Below are positions 1-7,587 of a DNA stretch of 64,000 bases, in pieces; position 1 is the first letter of the stretch; every line of letters starts with the position of its first letter. Origin of the DNA: a bacterium DOLZORAL124_38_8 (GTDB lineage: Bacteria; Patescibacteriota; Gracilibacteria; UBA4473); assembly GCA_002747745.1 (NCBI GenBank), contig PDQG01000006.1, positions 97,970-161,969 of the forward strand, in the 5' to 3' direction. The notes under the pieces were generated by a model. The model saw only the letters and a program-made list of their open reading frames with translations. It did not search any database and was not told the DNA's origin. The position numbers were made by a program, and so were the translations under genes.

Positions 1-132
1 ACACAGTATACACAATATATTTGGACACAATCTATCTGGTTTCATTTAGCGGTGTTGCATCAAAAAATTACCGAATTTACTACTATGGTCGCCACCTTCC
101 CCGCAAAATTCATTAACGCTTCTATTAATTAA
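1..132 (+). CDS. 3' end of an upstream gene (partial, unknown)
   Basis: Frame 1 is open from the window edge for 43 codons and ends in TAA at 130-132. That stop overlaps the ATG of the next gene (TAATG), a typical coupled-operon junction. The visible peptide is rich in aromatic residues and has no motif I recognise. It is too short to assign a function. The overlap and the uninterrupted frame are the only support. Confidence 0.5.
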   Translation, partial: TQYTQYIWTQSIWFHLAVLHQKITEFTTMVATFPAKFINASIN

Positions 133-1322
133 TGAAACGTGTAAATTTAATCGTATTCACTGTTTTTAGCATCGTTTGTTTCAATTCTGCGCTGGCTCAA
201 AACCCATTTATAGAATCTTCTCGTACCAATGAAAGTGGTCTTTTAAATGTCTACGAAAATCTTTATTCAGAAATACAACGCTCAGAATTTCAACCCCAAT
301 TTATTCAAACGGTTATTCAAAGAGTTTGTGAACATGAGTATATTCATTGTCCTGATGAACAAATTCGAGAAAGTAAATCTCTAGAAGAATTTTATAAAAA
401 GATAATTGAAACCAATAATAAATCGACGACGGAATCAATGTTCACTTCAAAGGTTGTTGCCGATTTAATCGAACAAGAAAAAACTACTTATTTATGGGAA
501 CAGTCTCTAGCACGACAAGGATATATAGCTCAAATGTTTTCCGATGGAGATGGAGCGGTAAATAAAGAAAAAACCATTGGGTATAAGAAAAAAAATTCTC
601 CGTTTGATTTAACGGTTGTTTTTGATCGCCTAGAAACACTGTTGTTTGGGAACAAACATGTTTCAGCCATTACGCCAAAGTTTTTGAGTTTCGATACAAG
701 CAAAAAAATCACTACTGATAAAAATTCTGATACGTATGTTCATCCAGAAAATACCAGCGTACCACAAACCCTTCAATTTAAAAAAACAAATGGTTCAATT
801 ACGGCTCAAATACAATACATAAATCATAAAGTTTTTTCGGACAAACTAAATCAGGTCCCATTAAAATGCATAAAAAATACGAAGGGTATGCTCAAAAAAA
901 CAGCCTGCGACGATGATTTTCCAACTCCACATACGGCTCCGAGAATGTTCAATTCGCCAGCATACACACAGGATGTTCCTGAATCTGAAAAATGGAGCCG
1001 TCCCAACAATTATCAAGATTTCTTATCAGTGTTAGAAAACGAAAAGAGTTGCGTAGACTCATTTCAAGACACCGTTTCGGCTAATAGAATACAAAAAATA
1101 AGTGTTTGTGAATTAAAAAAACAATTAACTTGGTCCAATAAATTGCAACAGGATTGGCGAAGCGAGGTGTTAGATATTCTCCAAAAAGAAGCTATAAACC
1201 GAAAAAATAATTGGGAATTTACCAAATTTTTCACCAATTTCTTTACGGGGAAAGAAGGGGATTCCATAGTAGAATACCTGCAAGATGGAACCGAAATATT
1301 ATTGAAAAAACCAAAAAGATGA
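132..1322 (+). CDS. Secreted protein of unknown function (396 aa)
   Basis: The protein starts with a clear signal peptide (MKR, a hydrophobic stretch, then ALAQ at about residue 23), so it is exported. The mature part is polar and has several cysteines (for example two close to residue 67-74 and a CVDSF near residue 305), which suggests disulfides outside the membrane. I see no known domain. It sits between two coupled genes: its ATG overlaps the stop of the upstream frame, and its TGA overlaps the ATG of the downstream lipoprotein (ATGA at 1319-1322). The three genes are therefore probably one operon serving an envelope function. Confidence 0.75.
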   Translation: MKRVNLIVFTVFSIVCFNSALAQNPFIESSRTNESGLLNVYENLYSEIQRSEFQPQFIQTVIQRVCEHEYIHCPDEQIRESKSLEEFYKKIIETNNKSTTESMFTSKVVADLIEQEKTTYLWEQSLARQGYIAQMFSDGDGAVNKEKTIGYKKKNSPFDLTVVFDRLETLLFGNKHVSAITPKFLSFDTSKKITTDKNSDTYVHPENTSVPQTLQFKKTNGSITAQIQYINHKVFSDKLNQVPLKCIKNTKGMLKKTACDDDFPTPHTAPRMFNSPAYTQDVPESEKWSRPNNYQDFLSVLENEKSCVDSFQDTVSANRIQKISVCELKKQLTWSNKLQQDWRSEVLDILQKEAINRKNNWEFTKFFTNFFTGKEGDSIVEYLQDGTEILLKKPKR

Positions 1323-1870
1323 TCAAGAAAATTCTCGTAACGACGCTGCTCGTATTGGTTTTAGTTGGGTGTGAAAAAAAGACTCAAAATACCTCAAAGA
1401 ATCCTTCACAGGAAGCAACAAACCAAACCGAAACTCCCTCTGAACCAAAAAAGAAGCAAGCAAATGAAACTTCAAATAATGTGGGAGTAAAAATTGATCA
1501 GAATTTTAAAAGTGATACACAACGAACCAAAATACAGGAAAAACCTTATAATATAGAGGCTTTGCGGAACAAGTATTTTTCAAATACTGGAAGTTCTCAA
1601 ATAACTTCAACCAATATAAAAAATATTCATTTAGCTAAAGATTTAATAATTGCCGAAGATTCGTTTCAATCAGAGTGGAAGTATTGGTTGTATGATAAAA
1701 ATAATAAGCCTGGAGTGATTCTTATAAGAGAAAAAAATCTTGATGAATCCGTTCAATACTGGCAAACAGAAATAAAAAAAATAATAACGGGCAATAAACA
1801 ATGGCAAAAATTACTCAAAACATTGCGCAGAGTTTGTCGGTTGCAGGGGTCAAGTATTAGTTGTTCATAA
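1319..1870 (+). CDS. Lipoprotein of unknown function (183 aa)
   Basis: The start is the ATG at 1319 that overlaps the upstream TGA. From there the protein reads MIKK, a hydrophobic run and the lipobox LVGC, with lipidation predicted on Cys18. A longer frame begins at 1211 but has no signal sequence, so the shorter start is preferred. A Lys/Glu/Thr/Asn-rich linker of about 60 residues follows, then a small folded region that ends with two cysteines. No family was recognised. It is the last gene of the operon, followed by a strong hairpin at 1877-1902. Confidence 0.75.
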   Translation: MIKKILVTTLLVLVLVGCEKKTQNTSKNPSQEATNQTETPSEPKKKQANETSNNVGVKIDQNFKSDTQRTKIQEKPYNIEALRNKYFSNTGSSQITSTNIKNIHLAKDLIIAEDSFQSEWKYWLYDKNNKPGVILIREKNLDESVQYWQTEIKKIITGNKQWQKLLKTLRRVCRLQGSSISCS

Positions 1871-1876
1871 TAAAAA

Positions 1877-1902
1877 AGAGTCTATCGGTTTTTATAGACT
1901 CT
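1877..1902. terminator. Bidirectional terminator between lipoprotein gene and clpP
   Basis: There is a perfect 9-bp stem (AGAGTCTAT / ATAGACTCT) with an 8-nt loop between two convergent genes. A-runs on the left and T-rich sequence on the right let it work on both strands. Confidence 0.75.
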
Positions 1903-1930
1903 CCTTTATAAAAAATGTGCTAAAATATTC

Positions 1931-2572
1931 TTATTTTCGCTTTTCAATAACTTTGTCAACGAGCCCTAGCTTTCCATATTTAACGGCGTCGCTGGCCACG
2001 ATATAATTATCTCGGTCACAGTCTTTTACGATTTGTTCGTACTCTTCACCCGTACATTTTTGAATCATTTTGTACAACGTGTCTTTCGTTCGAATAATAT
2101 GATTGGCATGAATTTCCATGTCAGAAGCTTGTCCTTGCATTCCCCCAAGTGGTTGATGAATCATAACTTCCGAGTGGGGGAGAATGTATCGTTTTCCTGG
2201 AGCTCCACTCATTAGAATCATCGCTCCCATGCTGGCGGCCATTCCAGTACAAATAGTTGAAACATCTGGCTTAATAAAATTCATCGTATCAATAATGGCT
2301 AATCCCGCTGACACAGAACCACCAGGAGAGTTTACGTAGATAGTAATATCTTTATTAGGATTTACCGATTCTAAAAATAATAGTTGCGCTACTACCAAAT
2401 TAGCTAAATTGGCATCAATAGCTGTGCCAATAAAAATAATTCGATCTTTTAACAAACGAGAGTAAATATCAAAGGCTCGTTCACCTTCATGTGATTTTTC
2501 AACCACGGTTGGCACCAAATGTGCTTGTGGATCAATTGAATTCTGATTTTGTGACATCATAGCATCAAACAT
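1931..2572 (-). CDS. clpP: ATP-dependent Clp protease proteolytic subunit
   Basis: ClpP forms the tetradecameric serine protease chamber that degrades proteins unfolded by ClpX or ClpA. The 213-residue length fits the family. The signature GMAASMGA holds the nucleophile Ser114, MIHQP holds His139, and an Asp near residue 188 would complete the triad. The strand motif NSPGGSV at 81-87 is also present. The start is an ATG at 2572, with a TATAAT-like box about 30 bp upstream. No clpX lies next to it, which is common. Confidence 0.97.
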   Translation of the reverse strand: MFDAMMSQNQNSIDPQAHLVPTVVEKSHEGERAFDIYSRLLKDRIIFIGTAIDANLANLVVAQLLFLESVNPNKDITIYVNSPGGSVSAGLAIIDTMNFIKPDVSTICTGMAASMGAMILMSGAPGKRYILPHSEVMIHQPLGGMQGQASDMEIHANHIIRTKDTLYKMIQKCTGEEYEQIVKDCDRDNYIVASDAVKYGKLGLVDKVIEKRK

Positions 2573-2608
2573 AATAAAAATTGGTTAAACTTCGTCTCAT
2601 TATAATAA

Positions 2609-2634
2609 AAAAGAGTTGATTACTCAACTCTTTT
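2609..2634 (-). terminator. Terminator of the thrombospondin-repeat gene
   Basis: An 11-bp perfect stem (AAAAGAGTTGA / TCAACTCTTTT) with a 4-nt loop lies just past the 3' end of the minus-strand gene at 2662. It is followed on that strand by a U-rich tract. Confidence 0.75.
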
Positions 2635-2661
2635 GACTTGTTATATTCTAAATAATGTGTC

Positions 2662-3849
2662 TTATTTGTTCTTTTTTTGCGGGAAGAAATATACGCCTGC
2701 CACAGAAAGCAAGAACACTAACGTTAATCCAAGGTAAAACCAAGGTTTCGTAAACACTTTTTGTGGAATAAAAGAAGCAACGGTTTGCTTTTCTAAATTC
2801 AAATCACAAGCATCTCCAAAACCGTCGTCATCTGAGTCGGTTTGTTTTGGGTTTGAAATAAGTCGACAGTTATCAACAATATCTCCTACGGTATCTCGAT
2901 CGGCATCAGCTTGATTAAGATTTTTCTTTGTCGGAGCATTATCACAAACATCTCCAATTCCATCTTTATCTTGGTCGGCTTGGTTTTTGTTCGCCACAAA
3001 AGGACAATTATCCTTCTCGTTTATTAGACCGTCTTTATCAGCGTCTTTGATAAATAGGGGATTCCAAGTAGCTTGATTTGGTTGAATTAATTCTGAACTT
3101 AGAAGAAAGTCACCACCTAATTTTGAAAATCTTGGTTTATCAGCCGTTCCACCATACAAAAATCGGAACCGTCGTTCTCCCTTCGGAGAGAAGGTGATTT
3201 GTCCATTATTCGCTCCCATTAAGAATATTTCTTGTAGCGCTACTCGAAATCCTTTCAATTCAACTCTTACAAATCGAACTGGTTCAGCCGCCACCGGAAT
3301 AATGTGTTTAAAGGCTCGTTTTGAAGCAATAGACCTTAAGCGCTTGGGAGACATTCCTCCAAATACTTTTACCGTATTAATTCGAGCGTCTAGCATTGGC
3401 TCTATTTGAATTTGGCTCAAAATCTTAGGAGTTCCTAAATCAAATAACACCCAAGATGATTTTTTTTGATCGGGTGTTTCTGAAAACAAAAAGCCCGTGT
3501 TTATATTTCTGTCTATCAAGTTTTGTTTGATACCTTTTTCAACGGAAGAAACTTCGACCACTTTTGTTGGCTCAACCTTTCCAGATTTTCTCCAATCAAA
3601 AGAGAAGTCTACTAATTCGTTCAAGTCATTTAATAAAACGAAATTAGAAAAATCATCATTGATTATTTGTGTTTCTTTTAATCCTAATGAGAATCGTAAT
3701 TTTTTAGCCTCAGCTTGTTCTTCATCTAAGAAAATCTTTTTTTCAAAAGCGTAATCAGATACGTTTACAGCTGCAAAAGACAGTGTGGTGTAAAATACAC
3801 CAAATGCTAGTAATGCGAAAAAGGGGAGCTTATTTTTCATTTTCTTCAT
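2662..3849 (-). CDS. Surface-anchored thrombospondin type 3 repeat protein
   Basis: The protein has an N-terminal signal sequence. A middle region resembles a discoidin/F5-8C-type beta-sandwich (WVLFDLG...ILSQIQIEP). It then has about three thrombospondin type 3 calcium-binding repeats of the form DxDxDGxxDxxDNC (DADKDGL, DQDKDGIGDVCD, DSDDDGFGDACD). A single membrane helix near the C-terminus ends in PQKKNK. The likely layout is an extracellular Ca-binding stalk tethered to the membrane. The frame extends to a TTG at 3858. The ATG at 3849 is preferred, and 3840 is also possible. The gene overlaps the end of atpD by 20 nt, so the two are co-transcribed although functionally unrelated. Confidence 0.85.
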   Translation of the reverse strand: MKKMKNKLPFFALLAFGVFYTTLSFAAVNVSDYAFEKKIFLDEEQAEAKKLRFSLGLKETQIINDDFSNFVLLNDLNELVDFSFDWRKSGKVEPTKVVEVSSVEKGIKQNLIDRNINTGFLFSETPDQKKSSWVLFDLGTPKILSQIQIEPMLDARINTVKVFGGMSPKRLRSIASKRAFKHIIPVAAEPVRFVRVELKGFRVALQEIFLMGANNGQITFSPKGERRFRFLYGGTADKPRFSKLGGDFLLSSELIQPNQATWNPLFIKDADKDGLINEKDNCPFVANKNQADQDKDGIGDVCDNAPTKKNLNQADADRDTVGDIVDNCRLISNPKQTDSDDDGFGDACDLNLEKQTVASFIPQKVFTKPWFYLGLTLVFLLSVAGVYFFPQKKNK

Positions 3850-4471
3850 TTTTTTCAATCATTGCTTTAATAGCCATCACTTGCACGATAGCTGATCGTT
3901 CCACTTCATCCAATTTCATTTTTACAAATTTCAAAGTGTCTTCCAAGTCAGGGAGAAGTGAATATTCTAACGCATTTACTCTCCGTCGAGTTTTCTCTAA
4001 TTCCAAAGACATATTTTCAGCTTGTTTTTCAATTTCAGCCAAAGCAATAAGCAATTCAAATACTTCTGCAAATTTATTAATAGCAATGTCTAATTCTGAA
4101 CGAGTTTGTGTAAACCCATAACTTACATTTCCGTGTTTTTTGGTTTTTAATTTAAACTCTGGAATTCGAACCGACATAATAACTTTGGTGTCAGTTTCTA
4201 AAGACATAGTTTGGGTAGGAATCGCCAGTGCATTTTCCAAAAAACTTTTTGGCATAATAGCTTGAGCCTCTAAAAACGCTGCATTCGATAATCGAATCGC
4301 TTCTTCAACCGTTCCTCGTAATTCTTTTGCTCTTCGTACAATTTTCAAAAATTCTTGCATCAAACCATCTTGTTTGTCTTTAAGAAGTTTGTGTCCTCGT
4401 TTCGCTACCACGGCTTGGTTTTTGAGCCCCAACATGGTCATTCGCGTCGCTGTAACTGCCTTAATTGCCAT
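3830..4471 (-). CDS. atpD: V-type ATP synthase subunit D
   Basis: Subunit D is the central rotor shaft of V/A-type ATPases and links the A3B3 head to the membrane ring. The start MAIKAVTATRMTMLGLKNQ and the long N- and C-terminal helices match the family, and 213 residues is normal. The gene stands alone. Subunits F, C, E and K are 46 kb away, and A, B and I are not in this window. Downstream it overlaps a thrombospondin-repeat gene. Immediately upstream is the inovirus prophage, so any original promoter or operon partner on that side has been displaced or replaced. Confidence 0.93.
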   Translation of the reverse strand: MAIKAVTATRMTMLGLKNQAVVAKRGHKLLKDKQDGLMQEFLKIVRRAKELRGTVEEAIRLSNAAFLEAQAIMPKSFLENALAIPTQTMSLETDTKVIMSVRIPEFKLKTKKHGNVSYGFTQTRSELDIAINKFAEVFELLIALAEIEKQAENMSLELEKTRRRVNALEYSLLPDLEDTLKFVKMKLDEVERSAIVQVMAIKAMIEKNEENEK

Positions 4472-4652
4472 TATTAACTATAATTCAAGAAATATGTAAT
4501 AAAATTCCGTGCGATTTTATGTGTTTGATTAGGTGTGTCAAATATTTTAACCACTGGTTTTTTTATATTTTTTTTATCTGAGATATCTCTTTATTTTCTT
4601 GTTTTTTAAGAAAAGAGGAGTGAATTTTACATCCTTATTTTAAGTTGGACAA

Positions 4653-4664
4653 CAAAGATTGTCT
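4653..4664 (+). repeat. Possible left attachment repeat of the prophage
   Basis: The 12-mer CAAAGATTGTCT recurs in the same orientation at 10970-10981, 6317 bp away. The interval would hold the whole inovirus plus the endonuclease and zinc-ribbon genes. A match this short in AT-rich DNA could be chance. Confidence 0.3.
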
Positions 4665-4696
4665 AATCTTTTAATCGTAAATAAATCATTATTTAC
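4654..4696. promoter_or_regulatory. Two inverted repeats upstream of coat gene (operator-like)
   Basis: The 250-bp gap between atpD and the first coat gene holds two short perfect inverted repeats. One is AAAGATT-gtct-AATCTTT (4654-4671). The other is GTAAATA-aatcat-TATTTAC (4677-4696). Their position just before the coat gene suggests repressor or recombinase sites. No clear -10/-35 pair stands out. The rest of 4472-4721 shows only AT-rich sequence. Confidence 0.4.
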
Positions 4697-4721
4697 ATTA
4701 TTTTTTTACTAGGTTTTTCTC

Positions 4722-4880
4722 ATGAATGCAGAGTTGATTACAAAAGCAACATCAGCAGTTACTGCTGCCACAGGTTCAATTTTGGGACAAATAGTAGACA
4801 TCGCTCCAATCCTATTGGCAGTGGCTGGATTTTCTATTGTCACAGGACTTGTTATCAGAGCCTTGAAAGTTAAACGATAA
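4722..4880 (+). CDS. Inovirus major coat protein-like peptide, copy 1 (52 aa)
   Basis: This is a 52-residue peptide: a short polar, helical N-terminus (MNAELITKAT), a hydrophobic helix (about 22-44, with DIAPILLAVAGF) and a basic tail ending LKVKR. This is the architecture of pVIII-type capsid subunits, where the basic end contacts the ssDNA. No cleavable leader is evident. A paralogue at 9703-9954 shares LGQ(I/L)VDIAPILLAVAGF almost exactly. The start is the ATG at 4722 and the stop is TAA. The copy number needed for a virion coat and the first-gene position support the call. Confidence 0.75.
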   Translation: MNAELITKATSAVTAATGSILGQIVDIAPILLAVAGFSIVTGLVIRALKVKR

Positions 4881-4888
4881 CGGTTCAA

Positions 4889-5062
4889 TGAAACGACTGA
4901 ATAATGTCGTTTCACCATATTAGACATATGGTACATAAAAAATCAATTATTCCGCACTGGGGCTTGCGTTATAGCCCCAAAAACTCAAAACTGGCAGATT
5001 TACCGCATAATTCTGAATATTAAGCCCTGCCAGTTGGCTCACAAAACGGAGTTATGCGGTAA
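4889..5062 (+). promoter_or_regulatory. Structured inovirus intergenic region with interleaved inverted repeats
   Basis: Several perfect inverted repeats lie in the 214 bp between the coat gene and the next gene. They are TGAAACGAC/GTCGTTTCA (4889-4914), CCATAT/ATATGG (4915-4931) and TGGGGCT/AGCCCCA (4958-4979). Two further pairs interleave: CTGGCAG 4991-4997 with CTGCCAG 5027-5033, and TTACCGCATAA 5000-5010 with TTATGCGGTAA 5052-5062. The a-b-a'-b' order would form a pseudoknot. The first hairpin may terminate the abundant coat mRNA. The rest could be a replication origin, a packaging signal or a translational control element. Confidence 0.7.
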
Positions 5063-5094
5063 GTCTAAAATTTATTTTTTTACAAATTTACAAA

Positions 5095-5394
5095 ATGCAA
5101 TCAAATTTTAACGCAATTACAGAAATCATCGCTGATAATTCTAAAAACCTTAAAGACGGACAATTTTTAATCGTATCTGGTCGAGTAGTACAAGGTAAAA
5201 AAAATAACTGGGTTTACCTAATCGCTTATAATCCAGAAATTGGATTTGTGACATTGCAAGTACATCAAGCATACCAAAATCAAATAGATGATAAGAATAT
5301 GACTATTCAACTGACTATGTCGCAAATTGTGAACTTACGGGAACACGATGGTGTTTTGTACAAAAACGCTTGGATTATGCCATCTAAAAAATAG
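5095..5394 (+). CDS. Small phage protein, candidate ssDNA-binding protein (99 aa)
   Basis: This is a soluble, strand-rich 99-residue protein with many aromatic and basic residues (GKKNNWVYLI, GFVTLQVHQAYQN) and no membrane segment. I do not recognise the family. Inoviruses encode a small ssDNA-binding protein (pV) that coats the replicated strand before assembly, and this is the only soluble small protein in the cluster. That makes it the best candidate by position and composition, though not by sequence. It starts 33 nt after the interleaved inverted repeats, which could control its translation. Confidence 0.5.
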   Translation: MQSNFNAITEIIADNSKNLKDGQFLIVSGRVVQGKKNNWVYLIAYNPEIGFVTLQVHQAYQNQIDDKNMTIQLTMSQIVNLREHDGVLYKNAWIMPSKK

Positions 5395-5417
5395 TTCGTA
5401 ATAGTTAGAAAGTAAAA

Positions 5418-5642
5418 ATGCCACCTTACCCATTGCCAGCGGATTATAGTTTTTGGGCGGATATATTCCCCCACCTTATTAAAATAGAACAAAGTCCCCT
5501 AGACATTGTGTTCAACAATCATCAAGAATTATTAAATGCTGTTCTGCCTTTCTTCTGGCTTGGGTTGTGGCTTTTTGTTTTCTTGTCAATCTTTGCGGTT
5601 GTATTTGTATTTATCAAATCTCTAATCTCTTTCAAATTCTAA
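5418..5642 (+). CDS. Single-helix phage membrane protein (74 aa)
   Basis: A polar N-terminus of about 42 residues is followed by one long hydrophobic helix (FFWLGLWLFVFLSIFAVVFV) and a short basic end. Minor coat proteins of filamentous phages (pVII, pIX and pVI types) are small inner-membrane proteins of this kind that cap the virion. The stop overlaps the next start by one base (TAATG at 5640-5644), showing translational coupling. The function is inferred from size, topology and place only. Confidence 0.6.
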   Translation: MPPYPLPADYSFWADIFPHLIKIEQSPLDIVFNNHQELLNAVLPFFWLGLWLFVFLSIFAVVFVFIKSLISFKF

Positions 5643-5869
5643 TGCAAGACTTCTTAACGGCTCATTGTGATACAACTATGACTACGACCAATGGTGCTAC
5701 ATTGTGTCAAGATTATATTTTCAGTCTTAATGCTGATTTTTTCGCTTGGTTTGAACAGTTTAGTTATGTAGTCATTGCAAAGATAATCATTGTATTATCG
5801 CTTCTAGCCTTTTCTTTTTGGCTGTTTAAATCATTGTATTACTTATTCGTTGCTAATTTCAGAAAATAA
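5642..5869 (+). CDS. Single-helix phage membrane protein with N-terminal cysteines (75 aa)
   Basis: It starts at the ATG overlapping the previous TAA. About 40 polar residues with two cysteines (HCDTT and LCQDY) precede one membrane helix (VVIAKIIIVLSLLAFSFWLF) and a basic tail. A longer frame from 5567 would overlap the previous gene entirely, so the coupled start is preferred. This is probably another minor coat or assembly protein. The two cysteines could form a disulfide on the outer face. The next gene begins 2 nt later. Confidence 0.6.
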   Translation: MQDFLTAHCDTTMTTTNGATLCQDYIFSLNADFFAWFEQFSYVVIAKIIIVLSLLAFSFWLFKSLYYLFVANFRK

Positions 5870-5871
5870 AA

Positions 5872-7263
5872 ATGTTTTTCCGCTTAAAACTGATTTTAGA
5901 AAAAATAAAAATAAAGTATCTCGTTAGTGCGATACTCCCCTTTTTGGTTTTTACGTCATCAGAAGTTTTCGCTCTTCCTTATAGTCCAGAGTATCTAAAT
6001 AATAATTTTTTTAAGTTTCCTAAGGTTGATTCTGGGAGAATGGTTTGTTTTGATATTCCTAAGCATTCTTATTTTTGGGATACTTTTGTTTTTACTGATT
6101 TACAGGCTTTAAATTATTCGATTTCTAACTTAAAAAATTCTGATTCTTTTAATTCTTTAAAGAAAAAAGGTCGTTTTTATAAAAATGATATATCAAATAG
6201 ATATGGAGATAATGATAACATTTCTAAAAATTTTTCTAAACAGGCCCCTTCTTATTATACTTCTTATAGTTCTTATTATTATTTTAATCGTTCTAATACC
6301 TCTCGTTTGCATTTCGAAAATACAGGTAATTTTTCAAAAAGTACATATACTGTTAATGTAAATTTTTTGACTGGATTTTCTGAGTCAGATTTATCTAGTA
6401 ATGGATTTTATGCTACTGATACTTCCGACTATCGTTTTTTTTGTTATCAAGATAAGTCTAAGGGTCGTGCATATAGTGATATTTGGTTTCCAGTTCCTCG
6501 TACATTAGTTTATGATAAAGATTCTGATTCTTTTGATTTAAAAGTTATCGATGTTTTTTACATTGATAAAGAGTCGCAACAACGGATTGATATAGACGGA
6601 AATCCAGTTTCCGGAAATTGGGTTAATAGTGTCTGGGTGCCGGATGAAGTTAATATAGATGATAATAATGACAACAACAATTCTAATTGTGGTAAATGGG
6701 TAGACGGTGTGTGGGTTGCTACTGACCCAAAACCAACTGGATGTGAAGACCCAACGGGTGATGATGGCGCTAATGTTGGTTCTGGTGGCGGTGGTGGTGC
6801 CGCTTGGGGAGATGATACTACGAACGAAGATTATGAATTTGCAGAATTGTTCGATAAACGCGGTATATTCGAGTACGATTTGGAAATGAAATTACCAAAA
6901 GGTACGCCTAAATGGGTAAATGGAGCGGTAAATGGTATTAAAGTTTTAGGAATAGAAATTGGACTTGTCCCATTTATTGAATATGTGTTTTCTACTATCG
7001 GAACATTCTTTTCGTATGTGTTTCAAACGGTTCCGTTTTTTGATGATTTGTTGAATATTTGGGGTATGCCAAGTGGTACAGTGGTCAATGTTCCTAATAA
7101 TATATTAGGAAGTGGTATAAGTTTACAGGGGTTATTTGGGTCTTCTGTTGTGGTTAATTATTCCAAAAATGCAGAATTTTCAGAATTAATAAGAATATTA
7201 GTTATGTTATCTGCTTTATTTTCGGCTATAAAATTATTCTTTTCTAATTTTTTTAAAAAATGA
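5872..7263 (+). CDS. pIII-like adsorption / minor coat protein (463 aa)
   Basis: Inovirus pIII sits at the virion tip and binds the host receptor. This protein has the same plan. A signal peptide (hydrophobic core near 18-34, ending EVFALP) leads to a Ser/Tyr/Asn-rich N-terminal domain with cysteines. A low-complexity Asp/Asn linker and Gly-rich stretch (GSGGGGGAAWGDD near 303-315) follow. A C-terminal domain has hydrophobic segments, including a final anchor (ILVMLSALFSAIKLFF) and a Lys tail. A WV-x-VWV motif occurs twice around 272-290. Codon use is very AT-rich. Its TGA overlaps the next ATG (ATGA at 7260-7263). Confidence 0.7.
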   Translation: MFFRLKLILEKIKIKYLVSAILPFLVFTSSEVFALPYSPEYLNNNFFKFPKVDSGRMVCFDIPKHSYFWDTFVFTDLQALNYSISNLKNSDSFNSLKKKGRFYKNDISNRYGDNDNISKNFSKQAPSYYTSYSSYYYFNRSNTSRLHFENTGNFSKSTYTVNVNFLTGFSESDLSSNGFYATDTSDYRFFCYQDKSKGRAYSDIWFPVPRTLVYDKDSDSFDLKVIDVFYIDKESQQRIDIDGNPVSGNWVNSVWVPDEVNIDDNNDNNNSNCGKWVDGVWVATDPKPTGCEDPTGDDGANVGSGGGGGAAWGDDTTNEDYEFAELFDKRGIFEYDLEMKLPKGTPKWVNGAVNGIKVLGIEIGLVPFIEYVFSTIGTFFSYVFQTVPFFDDLLNIWGMPSGTVVNVPNNILGSGISLQGLFGSSVVVNYSKNAEFSELIRILVMLSALFSAIKLFFSNFFKK

Positions 7264-7514
7264 TTGGTACTATATTTTCATTCTTTCATCAATTTTTTAC
7301 TAAAACAACCTATTTAGTATTATTCTGTGTGGTTTTTATTGGTTTGTTTTCTGAATTTTTTACTCCTGTAACAAATTTAGCAAAAATTGTATATGCCTAT
7401 TTAGTGGCCCCATATATTACAAGAGACACAGCATTTTTTATTAAGGATTTTTTAGTTTTATATCTATCCGTTAATTTTCTATTCTACTTTTTAAATTCAA
7501 ATTTTAATGATTAA
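7260..7514 (+). CDS. pVI-like phage membrane protein (84 aa)
   Basis: This short, very hydrophobic protein has about two membrane helices (TYLVLFCVVFIGLFSEFF and FLVLYLSVNFLFYFL). It lies directly between the pIII-like gene and the assembly ATPase, which is the usual place of gene VI in filamentous phages. It overlaps the upstream gene by ATGA and the next mini-gene by 8 nt. The assignment rests on topology and gene order, because no sequence signature is visible. Confidence 0.6.
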   Translation: MIGTIFSFFHQFFTKTTYLVLFCVVFIGLFSEFFTPVTNLAKIVYAYLVAPYITRDTAFFIKDFLVLYLSVNFLFYFLNSNFND

Positions 7515-7587
7515 TTTTTTAGGTGGTTTGTTTATTGGATTTTCAGTAACTACAACCTATATTTTTTTATTTAGTGATATTAAATGA
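7507..7587 (+). CDS. 26-residue membrane peptide between pVI-like gene and zot
   Basis: A 26-codon frame reads MINFLGGLFIGFSVTTTY and then IFLFSDIK, a single hydrophobic helix. Its ATG lies inside the end of the upstream gene. Its TGA overlaps the ATG of the Zot-like gene (ATGA at 7584-7587). The double overlap and membrane character make it a plausible pVII/pIX-type minor coat peptide. It is too short for standard gene callers. Confidence 0.45.
   Translation: MINFLGGLFIGFSVTTTYIFLFSDIK

Noticed and set aside
4672..4699. A dif/XerCD-type integration site (11-6-11 arrangement around GTAAATAaatcatTATTTAC)
   Set aside because: The inner arms do not match known dif sequences well, and no second copy is seen at the right flank.
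3830..4721. The phage insertion split subunit D from V-ATPase A and B
   Set aside because: The gene beyond the prophage on the same strand is an HI0933 flavoprotein, not A or B. The D gene was therefore probably already separate.
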